From Novosphingobium sp. Rr 2-17 (GTDB lineage: Bacteria > Pseudomonadota > Alphaproteobacteria > Sphingomonadales > Sphingomonadaceae): a stretch of 64,000 nucleotides of DNA. The notes beneath the pieces were generated by a model. It worked only from the letters and a program-made list of their open reading frames with translations. It ran no database searches and was not told the origin of the DNA. Both the position numbers and the translations under genes were made by a program. Shown in pieces: positions 10,079 to 20,189 of the stretch. The DNA lies in contig NZ_AKFJ01000007.1 in the NCBI RefSeq assembly GCF_000272475.1, positions 62,001-126,000 on the forward strand, read 5' to 3'. Each line of letters starts with the position of its first letter. The first letter of the stretch is position 1.

Positions 10079-12853
10079 TCAAGCGGCCACCCCTTCCACC
10101 GTATTTTCACTCGCGGCATCCAGCAGGCGGCGTTCCAAGGCCTTGAGACGAGCCGTTCCGATCACCTTTTCGCCAAATAGGTCGGTAACATAGAAGGTAT
10201 CCGCTGCTCGCTCACCGTACGTGGCGATATGGGCCGAATGGACCATCAGGCGCGATTCGAACAAGGCGTGCGCCAGCCGGTTGAGCAGCGCCGGCCGGTC
10301 GCGCGCATTGACCTCGACCACGGTGAAGCGGTTCGAGCCCTTGTTGTCGAACAGCACGCGCGGACGCACTTCGAAGGCGTCGGCGCGCGGGCGCGCATCC
10401 GGCCGGGCGACAAGCTGGGGTAGAATATGCACGCGGTTGGCCAGAGCATTTTCGATCGAGGTGGCAAGGCGGGCGAGTTGGCTGGCTTCCATAAACGGGC
10501 GGCCCAGCGGGTCCTGCACCAGGAAGTTGTCGACCGCGCGGCCATTGCGGGTGGTGTGAATGCGCGCGTCGATGATGTTGCCGCCGGCCAAGTGAATGCC
10601 CCCGGCAATGCGGTAGAACAGGCCGGGGTGGTCCGAAGCGATGACCGTCACCAACGTGGCGCCGCGCGCGGAATAGTACTCGGTGGTGATCGTCAGCGGA
10701 GCGTCGCCGGCAGCATCGAACTGGGCAAGGTTGCGCACGATGACGTCGTCGGGTTCGGCAATCCAGTAGGCATCGCCAAAACGCCCGCCAATCTTCTCGA
10801 TGAGCGCGGCGGTAGCGGGAGAAGCGGCGGCGACGGCGGCCTTTTTGGCTGCGACGCGCTTTTCACGACCGAATTCGGCATGGCCGAGGCGCAGGCGTTC
10901 TTCCGCCGCACCGTACAGCGCGGTAATAAGCTGACGCTTCCACGAGTTCCAAGTGCCCGGCCCCACCGCGCGGATGTCGACGACGGTGAGCAGGGTCAAT
11001 TGGCGCAAGCGGTCCACCGATTGCACTACTTCGACGAAGTCTGCGATGGTCTTACCGTCCGACAAATCGCGCTTGAAGGCCGTGGCGGACAATAGCAAGT
11101 GCTGGCGCACCAGCCATGATACCAGCTCCACTTCCTCCTCGTCCAACCCGAAACGCGGGCACAGCCTCAGCGCGATCTCGGCGCCCAGGACCGAGTGATC
11201 GCCACCGCGACCCTTGGCGATGTCATGGAGCAGCACCGAGCAATAGAGCGCCCGGCGCGAGCGCACCTTCTGGATGATGTCGTGCCCCAGTGGGTGATCG
11301 ACTTTCAGCTCGCCCTTTTCGATGCGAGATAGCAGGCCGATCGCACGGATCGTGTGTTCGTCCACCGTGTAATGGTGGTACATATCGAACTGCATCTGGG
11401 CGTTGACGCGGCCGAATTCGGTGACGAAGCGTCCGAACACACCGGCTTCGTTGAAACTGCGCAGCGCGACTTCGGGGTAGTTGCGGCTGGTAAGCAGTTC
11501 CATAAACAGCTCGTTGGCGCGCTTGTCGTGCCGCACCCCATCGCGGATCAGCACGGCATCGCGTGAGATCAGGCGCATCGTCTCGGGATGAATCTCGAAT
11601 CCCTCACGGTCGGCCAGCACGAAGATCTCGATCAGGCGGACGGGATCTTGGGAAAACCAGTCGTCCGATGTCGCCTTGATGCGACCGCCGAACACGGTGT
11701 AGCCCTTGACCATGCGCTGCTTGGTACGAAAGCCCGCAAGTAGCCCGCGCGGCTGACGCTTGGCGAATTGCTCGTCCAACTGCGCCAGGAACACGCCGGT
11801 CAGGGTGCCAACGACTTTGGCCTGCAGGAAGAACATCTGCATGAACCGCTCGACCGCACTTTTGCCGGGGCGGTCTGAGAAGTTCATCCGCGCCGCCACC
11901 TCGCGCTGCAGGTCGAAGGTCAGGCGATCTTCGGCACGGCGGGTGATCGTGTGCAAGTGGCAGCGCACCGCCCAGAAAAAGCTCTCAGCCCGGCGGAAGG
12001 CGCGGTATTCCTTCTGGGTCAGCAGCCCAGCAGTGACGAGTTCGGACGAATCGCGCACTTTGTGGATGTACTTGCCGATCCAGTAGAGCGCGTGGAGGTC
12101 GCGCAGCGATCCCTTGCCTTCCTTGACGTTGGGCTCGACCACATAGCGGCTGTCACCCATCCGCTTGTGTCGCTCCTCACGCTCAGCCAGTTTCTCGATC
12201 ACGAACTGGCGCTCGGTTCCGGCGACCACATCGCGGAAGAAACGCGCGCGGGCTTCCTCGTACAGCGGCTGGTCGCCCCAGACGTAGCGACCTTCCAGCA
12301 TCGCGGTGCGAATCGTGAGGTCCGACTTCGACATGCGGACCATATCGTCCAGCGAGCGGCTGGAATGGCCGACCTTGAGCGACAAGTCCCACATGAAGTA
12401 GAGCATTGCCTCGATCACTTGCTCGCACCACGGCGTCTGTTTGCCGGGAGTGAGGAAGGCGATGTCGACGTCCGAATGTGGCGCCATTTCGCCGCGACCG
12501 TAGCCGCCGACCGCCATGATCGTCAGCCGCTCGCCGGTGGAACGGTTGCCGGCGGGGTAGACGTTGTTGACCACGTGGTCGTGGATCACGCGAACCAGTT
12601 GATCGACCAGAAACGCCTGCGCTTCCGCCACCTCGTGCCCGGCGGAAGGATGTTCCACCAGGCGGCGGGCGATCTCGGCCCGGCCATCTTCCAGGACGGC
12701 ACGCAGCAGTTCGACGATCGGCTTGCGTGCAGTGGAAGCCCTGCCGGCTTTCGCCCCGCCCCCGCCATGCTCTGCCACGATGGCATCGATGCGTTCCACC
12801 AGCTTGCGGCGGTCGATCACGGAACGGGGCGAGGGAATGCGGATCACGCTCAT
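10079..12853 (-). CDS. glnD: [Protein-PII] uridylyltransferase/uridylyl-removing enzyme
   Basis: GlnD senses glutamine and uridylylates or deuridylylates PII proteins in nitrogen control. The 924-residue product has the nucleotidyltransferase motif GGYGRGEMAPHSDVDI (around residue 115-130), an HD domain (YHHYTVDEHTIRAIGLL, LLHDIAKGRGGDHS) and two C-terminal ACT domains (VIASDHPGLFYRIAGGIH and VNARDRPALLNRLAHALF). The start at 12853 (MSVIRIPSPRS) was chosen over an ATG 12 bases upstream because neither has a clear Shine-Dalgarno sequence and homologues start close to the conserved region. Confidence 0.95.
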   Translation of the reverse strand: MSVIRIPSPRSVIDRRKLVERIDAIVAEHGGGGAKAGRASTARKPIVELLRAVLEDGRAEIARRLVEHPSAGHEVAEAQAFLVDQLVRVIHDHVVNNVYPAGNRSTGERLTIMAVGGYGRGEMAPHSDVDIAFLTPGKQTPWCEQVIEAMLYFMWDLSLKVGHSSRSLDDMVRMSKSDLTIRTAMLEGRYVWGDQPLYEEARARFFRDVVAGTERQFVIEKLAEREERHKRMGDSRYVVEPNVKEGKGSLRDLHALYWIGKYIHKVRDSSELVTAGLLTQKEYRAFRRAESFFWAVRCHLHTITRRAEDRLTFDLQREVAARMNFSDRPGKSAVERFMQMFFLQAKVVGTLTGVFLAQLDEQFAKRQPRGLLAGFRTKQRMVKGYTVFGGRIKATSDDWFSQDPVRLIEIFVLADREGFEIHPETMRLISRDAVLIRDGVRHDKRANELFMELLTSRNYPEVALRSFNEAGVFGRFVTEFGRVNAQMQFDMYHHYTVDEHTIRAIGLLSRIEKGELKVDHPLGHDIIQKVRSRRALYCSVLLHDIAKGRGGDHSVLGAEIALRLCPRFGLDEEEVELVSWLVRQHLLLSATAFKRDLSDGKTIADFVEVVQSVDRLRQLTLLTVVDIRAVGPGTWNSWKRQLITALYGAAEERLRLGHAEFGREKRVAAKKAAVAAASPATAALIEKIGGRFGDAYWIAEPDDVIVRNLAQFDAAGDAPLTITTEYYSARGATLVTVIASDHPGLFYRIAGGIHLAGGNIIDARIHTTRNGRAVDNFLVQDPLGRPFMEASQLARLATSIENALANRVHILPQLVARPDARPRADAFEVRPRVLFDNKGSNRFTVVEVNARDRPALLNRLAHALFESRLMVHSAHIATYGERAADTFYVTDLFGEKVIGTARLKALERRLLDAASENTVEGVAA

Positions 12854-13034
12854 GCAACCACGCATCTAGTCGCTGTGAAGGCCAAGTAAAAGGCGTCGTG
12901 CGACGGACTTCTACGAAATGCCTGCTCATAAGCCCTTCAGCCGGCACAACGTCGGCAAATCGCGGCTACCATCGCGCGCCGCCCTATGCCAGAAGGCCGG
13001 CCACATTGCCGTACCGAAAGTCCATCACTTGCCG

Positions 13035-13970
13035 ATGACACTGCTTGCCGCCGCCGCCGATGCCGCCACCGCCGGGGGGCATGAACCGCTTCAATGGGTG
13101 AACCTGGGCCTCAAGACGTATCTGTTCAGGATCGGCAGCTTCGAACTGCGCTGGTACTCGCTTGCCTATCTGGCGGGCATTCTGCTGGGTTATTGGCACC
13201 TGTCCCGCATGATCAAAGCGCCTGGCGCGCCGCTGGCACAAAGCCATGCGGACGACTTGTTCTTCTATTGCACGCTGGGCATCATCCTGGGCGGGCGGCT
13301 CGGCTACGCGACGTTTTACACCGGCGGCAGTTCCGACATTCCCAGCCTCTGGGCGCATCCATCCGAGATGGTGCAGCTATGGCATGGCGGCATGAGCTTT
13401 CACGGCGGCCTCATCGGCGTCCTGCTGGCGCTGAGCTGGGTCGCCTGGCGCAACAAGCTGAACTTCATGCGCGTGGCTGACTACATCGCGGTTTGCGTGC
13501 CGTTCGGCATGCTGTTCGGGCGCCTGGCGAACTTCGTCAATGGCGAGCTGTGGGGCCGCGCGGTGGAAAGCGCGGTGCCGTGGGGCATGATTTTCTGCGA
13601 CCGTGAGCATTCCGAAACCGTGTGCCTGACCACCGGCCTGGTCCGCCACCCCAGCCAGCTTTACGAAGCCGGCCTGGAAGGCGCGCTGCTGGTGGTAGTG
13701 ATGCTGCTGCTGTTCTGGAAGACGAAGGCACGGTTCCGTCCCGGCCTACTCGTCGGCGTATTCACCGCCGGCATCGCGCTGGCCCGCTTCACCGTCGAGT
13801 TCTTCCGTGAGCCAGACGCTCAGCTCCAGCGCTTCGCACAAGTGACCGGCTTGTCGATGGGTCAGTGGCTGACGATCCCGCTGATCGCGCTGGGCGTGGT
13901 GCTGGTGGTGATCGCGCTGCGTCGCCCGGCGCTGGCCTCGACTGCGCGCCGACCGATCGAGATCACCTGA
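13035..13970 (+). CDS. lgt: Prolipoprotein diacylglyceryl transferase
   Basis: Lgt transfers diacylglycerol to the lipobox cysteine of prolipoproteins in the inner membrane. The 311-residue protein is a multi-pass membrane enzyme with FELRWYSLAYLAGILLGYW, WHGGMSFHGGLIG and the Lgt signature FGRLANFVNGELWGR. ATG at 13035 fits the family N-terminus; the longer frame upstream reads as random basic sequence. It is followed 7 bases later by the MidA-type gene. Confidence 0.95.
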   Translation: MTLLAAAADAATAGGHEPLQWVNLGLKTYLFRIGSFELRWYSLAYLAGILLGYWHLSRMIKAPGAPLAQSHADDLFFYCTLGIILGGRLGYATFYTGGSSDIPSLWAHPSEMVQLWHGGMSFHGGLIGVLLALSWVAWRNKLNFMRVADYIAVCVPFGMLFGRLANFVNGELWGRAVESAVPWGMIFCDREHSETVCLTTGLVRHPSQLYEAGLEGALLVVVMLLLFWKTKARFRPGLLVGVFTAGIALARFTVEFFREPDAQLQRFAQVTGLSMGQWLTIPLIALGVVLVVIALRRPALASTARRPIEIT

Positions 13971-13977
13971 GGCCGCG

Positions 13978-15051
13978 ATGGCGCCGTTTTCGGGTATTCG
14001 GCAACCGGACGAGCCTCTGGCGGCTGTCTTTCGCCGCTTGATCGCCAATCTCGGGCCGATCACACTGCAGCACTACATGGGCGAGGCTAACGCCCGCTAC
14101 TACGCGTCGAAAGACCCGCTGGGGACCACCGGCGATTTCATCACCGCGCCCGAGATCAGCCAGATGTTCGGCGAACTGATCGGTCTGTGGCTCGCCGACA
14201 TGTGGATTCGCGCCGGTCGGCCCGGTCCGGTCCACTACGTCGAGCTAGGTCCGGGTCGCGGCACCTTGGCGCGCGATGCGCTGCGATCGATGAAGCGCTG
14301 CGGGCTCGACACCCAAGTCCACTTCATCGAAGCCTCACCCGCCCTGCAGGCGGTCCAGGTCGCCGCCGTGCCCGAAGCGCAATGGCATGCGGACTTGTCC
14401 AGCGTCCCGCTGCAAGGCCCGGTGCTGATCGTGGGCAACGAATTCCTCGATGCGTTGCCGGTCCGCCAGATGGTCAAGACACCGCAGGGCTGGCGGGAGC
14501 GGATGGTCGATTTCCGGGAAGGCGAAGGCTTCGTCGCCATCGCTGGGGACCGCCCGATGGATGCAGCCGCCCCACCCGAGTTCGAGGACTGTGCCGAGGG
14601 CACATTGATCGAGACAAACCCCGGCGCCGCCGCCGTCATTTACGAGATCGCCGATCGACTGGCCTCGCAAGGCGGCGCTGCCTTGCTGATCGACTATGGC
14701 TACGCACAACCGCAAACGGGATCGACCCTGCAGGCGGTACGCGCGCATGCGAAAGTCGATCCGTTCGAGGCCCCGGGCGAGGCGGACCTGACGTGCCTCG
14801 TCGATTTCGCCATGGCCGCCGATATCGCCCGTTCGCGCGACGTCAGGCACCTGGGCACGGTGACCCAAGGTGACTGGCTGCGCGCCCTGGGGATCGAGGT
14901 CCGCGCCAAGGCCCTGGCCGATATTGCACCACACCACGCATCTGCCATAGTCTCGGCCAAGAACAGGCTGATCGACGGGGACCAGATGGGGGAATTGTTC
15001 AAGGTGATGGGACTTGCCGCGCCGGGATGGCCGGACGGCGGCGGCTTCTGA
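13978..15051 (+). CDS. SAM-dependent methyltransferase, MidA/NDUFAF7 family
   Basis: This 357-residue protein of the MidA (DUF185) family has GDFITAPEISQMFGELIG near the N-terminus, SAM motif I (VELGPGRGTLARD) and NEFLDALPVRQ. The mitochondrial homologue methylates an arginine of a complex I subunit during assembly. The bacterial substrate is not established. It lies close behind lgt and shares one base of its stop with the next start (TGATG). Confidence 0.92.
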   Translation: MAPFSGIRQPDEPLAAVFRRLIANLGPITLQHYMGEANARYYASKDPLGTTGDFITAPEISQMFGELIGLWLADMWIRAGRPGPVHYVELGPGRGTLARDALRSMKRCGLDTQVHFIEASPALQAVQVAAVPEAQWHADLSSVPLQGPVLIVGNEFLDALPVRQMVKTPQGWRERMVDFREGEGFVAIAGDRPMDAAAPPEFEDCAEGTLIETNPGAAAVIYEIADRLASQGGAALLIDYGYAQPQTGSTLQAVRAHAKVDPFEAPGEADLTCLVDFAMAADIARSRDVRHLGTVTQGDWLRALGIEVRAKALADIAPHHASAIVSAKNRLIDGDQMGELFKVMGLAAPGWPDGGGF

Positions 15052-15572
15052 TGGCGACGATTGCACCCGCCTCGAACGAGACGCCGCCCCCCCGCTATTC
15101 CACCGCGCCGGACCGGCTTGAAAAGGCGCTGGGCTGGCTCACCCTGGTGATGCTCGGCTTCGTCGTCGTCGCGGTCGTGAAGGGCCGACACGACTGGCCG
15201 GTCATCCCAGCCGTGGTGTGGCTGCACTTGGCCACGATGTCCCTGGCGCTTGTGTTGACCCCGGTTCTGATGTGGAACCCGCGGGGCACCCCCGGCCATC
15301 GCCAGTTCGGCTATGTCTGGGCAGCGGCGATGATGGTGACCGCGATCGACAGTCTGTTCGTCAGACTGACCAACAATGGCGGGTTCAGCGTGATCCACAT
15401 CTTGTCGGTGGTGACGATCGTTCTGGTCCCCGTGCTGGTCTACAATGCGCGTCGCCACCAGGCCGCGCGCCACCGGCGCACCGTGCGTGGCATCGTGATC
15501 GGCGCGTTGCTGGTGGCGGGGTTCTTCACGTTCCCCTTCCACCGCCTGCTGGGAACCTGGCTGTTCCGGTAA
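15051..15572 (+). CDS. Small membrane protein, DUF2306-like
   Basis: The 173-residue product has four predicted membrane segments: around residues 28-45 (LGWLTLVMLGFVVVAVV), 60-75, 95-135 and 150-165 (GIVIGALLVAGFFTFPF). Conserved-looking His and Arg residues lie between them (VWLHLATMSLAL, GTPGHRQFGYVWA). This layout resembles DUF2306 membrane proteins, whose function is unknown. Translation is probably coupled to the upstream methyltransferase gene through the TGATG overlap. Confidence 0.7.
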   Translation: MATIAPASNETPPPRYSTAPDRLEKALGWLTLVMLGFVVVAVVKGRHDWPVIPAVVWLHLATMSLALVLTPVLMWNPRGTPGHRQFGYVWAAAMMVTAIDSLFVRLTNNGGFSVIHILSVVTIVLVPVLVYNARRHQAARHRRTVRGIVIGALLVAGFFTFPFHRLLGTWLFR

Positions 15573-15580
15573 GCGCGGCG

Positions 15581-17344
15581 CTACTTGTCCAGTCGCACCG
15601 CCCGGTCTTCCTGGGGAACCTGACGCACCGGGACGGCCGCCACCCACTCCTGGAAGGCATCGGTATCGATCATGCCGCGCACCAGATCGGTGCCTTGCGT
15701 GAACACCGTGAAGCCGTCGCCGCCCGACGCCAGGAAGTTGAGCACGGTGACGCGGTATTTCGCCGCTGGATCGATCGGCTTGCCCTGGAACGTCAGCGAC
15801 ACCACGCGGCTGCCCGAGGGACGGCGGATGTCGTAGCTGAACTTCAATCCTTGCGAGGGGGCCAGGGCCTGCAACAAGCTGTCCTTGGCGAGCCCCTGCT
15901 CGATGACCTCGCGCACTTGCGCACCCGTCAGCGTCATCGTCACCAGTTCGTTGCCGAAGGGCTGGACGGCATAGATTTGCCCGAAGTTGATGCTGCCATC
16001 GGCGGCAGGCGTGATCGGCGCGCGCAGGCCGAATGGGTTCATGAACGCGATCTGAGCGCCCGCGCTCTTACCGGCGGCCAGTTGCGAATCGGCCACCAGA
16101 TTGCCCAGCGGCCCGCCGATGCCGCTTTCACCGCCGGCGCCCTTCGCCGCTGGGCCGGACAGCTTGCCGACCGGGCGCTCGATCAGGCTCTGGGCGTCCT
16201 GGACGTAGCGGGCGACGTACTGGCTGACGTCCGCGCGCGGCTGGAACTGCGGGTAGAGGGTGGTCGTCTCCACCGCACCGCGCCCGCCGGTATAGCCTTG
16301 CGACTGGACGATGACGTTGTGCGCCGTCTTGCCGACGACCTTGTGGGTGGCCGGATCGATGGTCAGCGTGATGTCGGTCACCAGCTTGCCGTAGACGCCG
16401 GCGCTGGTGAGCAGGATGGGGCTGCCATCACCACTTTGGCCGTACTGGCAGACGTATTGCCAATGGGTGTGGCCTGATACGACGAGGTCCACGCCGGGGG
16501 CCAGCTTGTCGAGGATCGGCTTGATATCGCCGGTGAAGCCCGCGCAACTGTTGGGATCTTCAGCCGTGATCTTGCCGCCCTGGTGGATCAGTACCACCAC
16601 CGCGTCAGCGCCTTGCGCCTTGAGCACGGGGATCGCCTTGTTAATTGCCTCGGCCTCGTCTCCGAAGCGCAGGCCGACGAGCTGGGACGGCGATACTAGC
16701 GTCGGCACGCTGCTGAGCGACAACCCGATGAAGCCCACCGTTACCTTGCGCGCGCCGGTTCCGAAGGTCTTGAGGCCGGTGGCGGGAAACAAGGTCGAGC
16801 CATCGGCGCGGAAGGTGCTGGCGGACAAGTATTTGTACGTCGCCCCGCCGAACTTCTCGATCTGGCAGGGGGTGAGCCGAGTGTTCTTTTCACACCCGCC
16901 GTTTTGCAGGCGCTGCAGTTCCTTCCAGCCGCGATCGAACTCGTGGTTCCCCACCGCGTTGAATTCCAGGCCGATGCGGTTCATCACGCCGACCGCCGGC
17001 TCGTCCAGGTGGAGCGAGGAAGCGAGCTGCGAAGCGCTGGTTAGGTCGCCGGCAGCCACCACGACATGGTTGGGATGCTCCGCTTTCAACGAATCGACCG
17101 CTGAAGCCAGCCACGCCGCGCCGCCCGCTGGCACCGAGACCGTCTTGCCGTCTGCACCCGGCGCGGAAACCGCAGCCTTGGGCGGCTCGAGCGCGCCGTG
17201 AAAGTCGTTGATGGCGATGATGCCGACTTGGACGGGGCCGGACTCGGCAGTGGCGAGCGAGGGCGAATGAGTCTGCGGCGTGGCGCAAGCGGCCAGCAGC
17301 GAGACGGCGAACAGCGAAAAAGCGCGACGGTGAAGGCTTGTCAT
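15581..17344 (-). CDS. UshA-like 5'-nucleotidase/2',3'-cyclic phosphodiesterase, lipoprotein
   Basis: The 587-residue protein has a signal peptide with lipobox LLAAC (Cys about residue 20), so it is probably an outer-membrane or periplasmic lipoprotein. The N-terminal metallophosphatase domain shows IIAINDFHGALEPP, GDLTSASQLAS, GNHEFDRGWKEL and SGHTHWQYVC, the two-metal site. The C-terminal 5'-nucleotidase domain (about residues 370-570) follows. Such enzymes release nucleosides from extracellular nucleotides. The gene stands alone downstream of the metallopeptidase gene. Confidence 0.9.
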   Translation of the reverse strand: MTSLHRRAFSLFAVSLLAACATPQTHSPSLATAESGPVQVGIIAINDFHGALEPPKAAVSAPGADGKTVSVPAGGAAWLASAVDSLKAEHPNHVVVAAGDLTSASQLASSLHLDEPAVGVMNRIGLEFNAVGNHEFDRGWKELQRLQNGGCEKNTRLTPCQIEKFGGATYKYLSASTFRADGSTLFPATGLKTFGTGARKVTVGFIGLSLSSVPTLVSPSQLVGLRFGDEAEAINKAIPVLKAQGADAVVVLIHQGGKITAEDPNSCAGFTGDIKPILDKLAPGVDLVVSGHTHWQYVCQYGQSGDGSPILLTSAGVYGKLVTDITLTIDPATHKVVGKTAHNVIVQSQGYTGGRGAVETTTLYPQFQPRADVSQYVARYVQDAQSLIERPVGKLSGPAAKGAGGESGIGGPLGNLVADSQLAAGKSAGAQIAFMNPFGLRAPITPAADGSINFGQIYAVQPFGNELVTMTLTGAQVREVIEQGLAKDSLLQALAPSQGLKFSYDIRRPSGSRVVSLTFQGKPIDPAAKYRVTVLNFLASGGDGFTVFTQGTDLVRGMIDTDAFQEWVAAVPVRQVPQEDRAVRLDK

Positions 17345-17429
17345 GATGCGGCTCTATCGCAGTGGACCATGACGATCCAACGACGAAATTTGCAACCGCG
17401 CGTGCGGCTTATCAGCGCGCCCCCGCTTC

Positions 17430-17831
17430 TCAGCGTGCCCCGTCTTCCAGCGCGTGCATCTGCTCGTCGCTGGTGCCGAAGTGGTGGCCCACCTCGTGGA
17501 TGACGACATGCGCGACCAGGTCTTCCACGGTCACCCCGGTCTCGCACCATTCCGCCAGAAGGGGTTGGCGATACAAGGTAATGCGCGGCGGCAATTCGCC
17601 TGAACTCCACACCGATTCCTCGTCCATCGAACGACCGTGATACAGGCCGGTCAGGCCGAACGGATCGTCGATGCCGAGCGAGTCGAGGGTTTCGCGGTCC
17701 GCGAATTCCTCGATATGGACCGTGATCCCATCGAGATGTTCGGCGAACGGCGCGGGGATACGCGCGAAGGCGGCGTGGGCCAGCGCCTCGAAGTCGGCAG
17801 GGCTTGGCGGTGGTCCGAAAGTGCGGGTCAT
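17430..17831 (-). CDS. Zincin-like metallopeptidase family protein (DUF1025)
   Basis: The 133-residue protein carries an HExxH zinc motif (HEVGHHFG) in its C-terminal third, with upstream ITLYRQPLLAEW typical of this minimal metallopeptidase family. No physiological substrate is known. It starts 34 bases after the tatC stop on the same strand and may be co-transcribed with tat. Confidence 0.85.
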   Translation of the reverse strand: MTRTFGPPPSPADFEALAHAAFARIPAPFAEHLDGITVHIEEFADRETLDSLGIDDPFGLTGLYHGRSMDEESVWSSGELPPRITLYRQPLLAEWCETGVTVEDLVAHVVIHEVGHHFGTSDEQMHALEDGAR

Positions 17832-17865
17832 GCGAGGCCTTGTGGCACGATTGAGCGGCGCGAGG

Positions 17866-18687
17866 CTACTCCGTTACCGAAGGGCTGGACGCTTGTGCCG
17901 TGGCGGCCTCTTCAGCAGCCTTCGCCTTGGCGTCGCTGCGCTCTGTAAACCACATCAGCACAAGCGTGCCTTCGAACAAGGCCAGCAACGGCACCGCCAG
18001 TAGCAATTGCGAGACCACGTCGGGCGGGGTGGCGACGGCGGCGATGATGAATATGCCGACGATCGCATAGCGTCTTGCCGCCACGCACTGGGCGCGGGTA
18101 ATCATCCCGGCGCGGTTCAGCAGCATCATCAGCACGGGCAGCAGAAAGCTGATCCCGAACGCCAGGATGAACTGCATCACCAGCGCCAGGTAGTCGCCGG
18201 TGCCGGGCAGCGCTTCCAGCTTGAGGCCGCCCTTCTGCCCCTCGAACCCCAGGAAGAAGTGAAACGCAGTGGGCATCACGACATAATAGGCCAGCGCGGC
18301 GCCCATCGTGAACAGGATCGGCGTCGCGATCAGGAACGGCAGGAACGCCTTCTTTTCCTTGGAATATAGGCCGGGGGCCACGAACAGCCAGATCTGGTTG
18401 GCGATCACCGGAAAGCTGATGAAGAATGCCGCGAACATCGCGATCTTCACTTCGACAAAGAATGCCTCGTACAGCTTGGTGTAGATCAACTTGCCCTGAC
18501 CCGGCGGGAATGCCTGCGTCAGCGGGCGCACCAAGAAGGCGAAGATGTCGCTGGCGAAATAGAGGCAGATCCCAAATGCCACTGCAAAAGCTAAAAACGC
18601 GCGCAGCAGCCGCGCGCGCAGCTCGATCAGATGGTCGAGCAAGGGCGCTTGCGTGTCGTCGATGTCTGCGATGCGAAAAGGTTTCAT
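17866..18687 (-). CDS. tatC: Twin-arginine translocase subunit TatC
   Basis: TatC is the membrane receptor for twin-arginine signal peptides. The 273-residue protein has six hydrophobic segments and the conserved LLDHLIELRARLLRAF start and SFPVIANQIWLFVAPGLY cytoplasmic/periplasmic block. The C-terminal tail is Ala/Glu-rich and charged. It follows tatB by 19 bases. Confidence 0.96.
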   Translation of the reverse strand: MKPFRIADIDDTQAPLLDHLIELRARLLRAFLAFAVAFGICLYFASDIFAFLVRPLTQAFPPGQGKLIYTKLYEAFFVEVKIAMFAAFFISFPVIANQIWLFVAPGLYSKEKKAFLPFLIATPILFTMGAALAYYVVMPTAFHFFLGFEGQKGGLKLEALPGTGDYLALVMQFILAFGISFLLPVLMMLLNRAGMITRAQCVAARRYAIVGIFIIAAVATPPDVVSQLLLAVPLLALFEGTLVLMWFTERSDAKAKAAEEAATAQASSPSVTE

Positions 18688-18706
18688 AAGGGTCGGGGCG
18701 CCCAGA

Positions 18707-19150
18707 TCACGACGAGCGCGGGGGAAGATGAAGTTCGGTCTGACGCGACGGCGAGTCCTGGTGCGCGCCCTCGCCTACCGGAACGCCTTCGACAGCGTGC
18801 CCACTCTCTGAGGCTGGCCCACTCTCTAAGGCCGGTTGCCCCTCTATCGGGGGAAGCGCGGGATGCGAAATCGGCGCCTGCATGTCCTCCACGCTCGGCT
18901 CTGCGGTGGGGAGCATCGGATTGGCCTTCATGATGGCCTCGTTCTGCTCGCGCCACTTGCGCTCCATGTCCTCCAGCTCAGCTTCACGCACCATAGCGTC
19001 CAGGCCAGCGCGGAAATGGCCGGAGACCTTGCGCATCTTGCCGATCCAGCGACCGGCGGTTCGCATCGCCAGCGGCATGTCCTTGGGGCCGATGACGACG
19101 ACCGCCACGATGGCGATCATCAACAGTTCGGATGCGCCGATGTCGAACAT
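18707..19150 (-). CDS. tatB: Sec-independent translocase protein TatB
   Basis: This single-span Tat component has the family start (MFDIGASELLMIAIVAVVV), the GPKDMP hinge and an amphipathic helix (AMRTAGRWIGKMRKVSG), then a coiled acidic region and a proline/glutamate-rich tail (147 residues). It forms the substrate-recognition complex with TatC. Confidence 0.94.
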   Translation of the reverse strand: MFDIGASELLMIAIVAVVVIGPKDMPLAMRTAGRWIGKMRKVSGHFRAGLDAMVREAELEDMERKWREQNEAIMKANPMLPTAEPSVEDMQAPISHPALPPIEGQPALESGPASESGHAVEGVPVGEGAHQDSPSRQTELHLPPRSS

Positions 19151-19170
19151 CGCGTGTCAGCCTTGTTCGC

Positions 19171-19473
19171 TCAGGCCTGCTCGTTCTTGGGCTCGACCGG
19201 CGGTGCGGCCGGCGCGTGCGTGGGGGTTGCGACAGGAGCAACGGTGGTAGGAGCGACGGTAGGCGCGGGAGCGACTACGGGCTCGACCGGCGGTGCGGCG
19301 ATCTGCACCGGCGGCACGACGTCGGCCTTCTTTTCCTCGTCGCCCATGCCTTCCTTGAAGCTTTTCACGCCTTTGCCGAAATCACCCATGATTTCCGAGA
19401 CGCGGCCGCGTCCGAACAGCACCAGCACGATCACCAGAACGATCAGCCAGTGCCAGATCGAAAAGCTACCCAT
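19171..19473 (-). CDS. tatA: Sec-independent translocase protein TatA
   Basis: TatA forms the protein-conducting oligomer of the Tat pathway. The 100-residue product has the short N-terminal membrane helix ([16 protein letters not shown]), the amphipathic helix with [18 protein letters not shown], and an unusually Val/Pro/Ala-rich tail made of [15 protein letters not shown] units. It heads tatABC, 20 bases before tatB. Confidence 0.95.
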   Translation of the reverse strand: MGSFSIWHWLIVLVIVLVLFGRGRVSEIMGDFGKGVKSFKEGMGDEEKKADVVPPVQIAAPPVEPVVAPAPTVAPTTVAPVATPTHAPAAPPVEPKNEQA

Positions 19474-19523
19474 GAACTTTACTCCAAAAGGATACGGTCG
19501 ATTCCGACCGGCATTTCGCCCAT

Positions 19524-20189
19524 CTAAGCGCTTTCATTCGAACTTGCCACCCTGTCATCATGTTGACCCGGACCAGTCGCACTTCGGTCAAGTTCGGCTT
19601 CATCCGCGCTTTGCCCGCCCGCGTGTGATGGACCCAGTGCAGCCTCGATCATGTCGTCGTCCACCGGATCAAGCAGGCCCGCCGCGCGCAGTTCGTCGAT
19701 ACCGGGAAGCTCGCGCAAGCTGCCAAGGCCGAAGTGGCTGAGGAATTCGGGCGTGGTGGCGTAGATCACCGGGCGGCCAGGCACCTCTCGCCGTCCCGCC
19801 ACACGCACCCAGCCCGCCTCCATCAGCACATCTAGCGTGCCGCGCGCCGTCTGCACTCCGCGAATCGCCTCGATCTGCGCGCGGCTGACAGGTTCGTGGT
19901 AGGCGACGATCGCCAGCACTTCGGTCGCCGCGCGCGACAGGCGGCGCGGCTCCTCGCGCTCGCGGCGCAGCAAGTGCGCGAGATCGGGCGCAGTCTGGAA
20001 ATGCCAACGCCCGCCGCGCTGAACGAGGTGGATGCCGCGGCCCGCGTAATGGGTTTGCAACTGCAGCAACGCAGACCGAACGTCCGCCTGACCCAGATGC
20101 GTGGACAATTGCTCGACGCTCATCGGCGCTTCGGATGCGAACAGCGTCGCCTCCACCGCGCGAACCAGATCGTCGATGGGCTCATTCAT
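19524..20189 (-). CDS. scpB: Segregation and condensation protein ScpB
   Basis: ScpB is the winged-helix dimer that binds the kleisin ScpA in the SMC condensin. The 221-residue protein shows the paired winged-helix core ([53 protein letters not shown]). It is followed by a low-complexity C-terminal tail. Its start overlaps the scpA stop by 4 bases. Confidence 0.94.
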   Translation of the reverse strand: MNEPIDDLVRAVEATLFASEAPMSVEQLSTHLGQADVRSALLQLQTHYAGRGIHLVQRGGRWHFQTAPDLAHLLRREREEPRRLSRAATEVLAIVAYHEPVSRAQIEAIRGVQTARGTLDVLMEAGWVRVAGRREVPGRPVIYATTPEFLSHFGLGSLRELPGIDELRAAGLLDPVDDDMIEAALGPSHAGGQSADEAELDRSATGPGQHDDRVASSNESA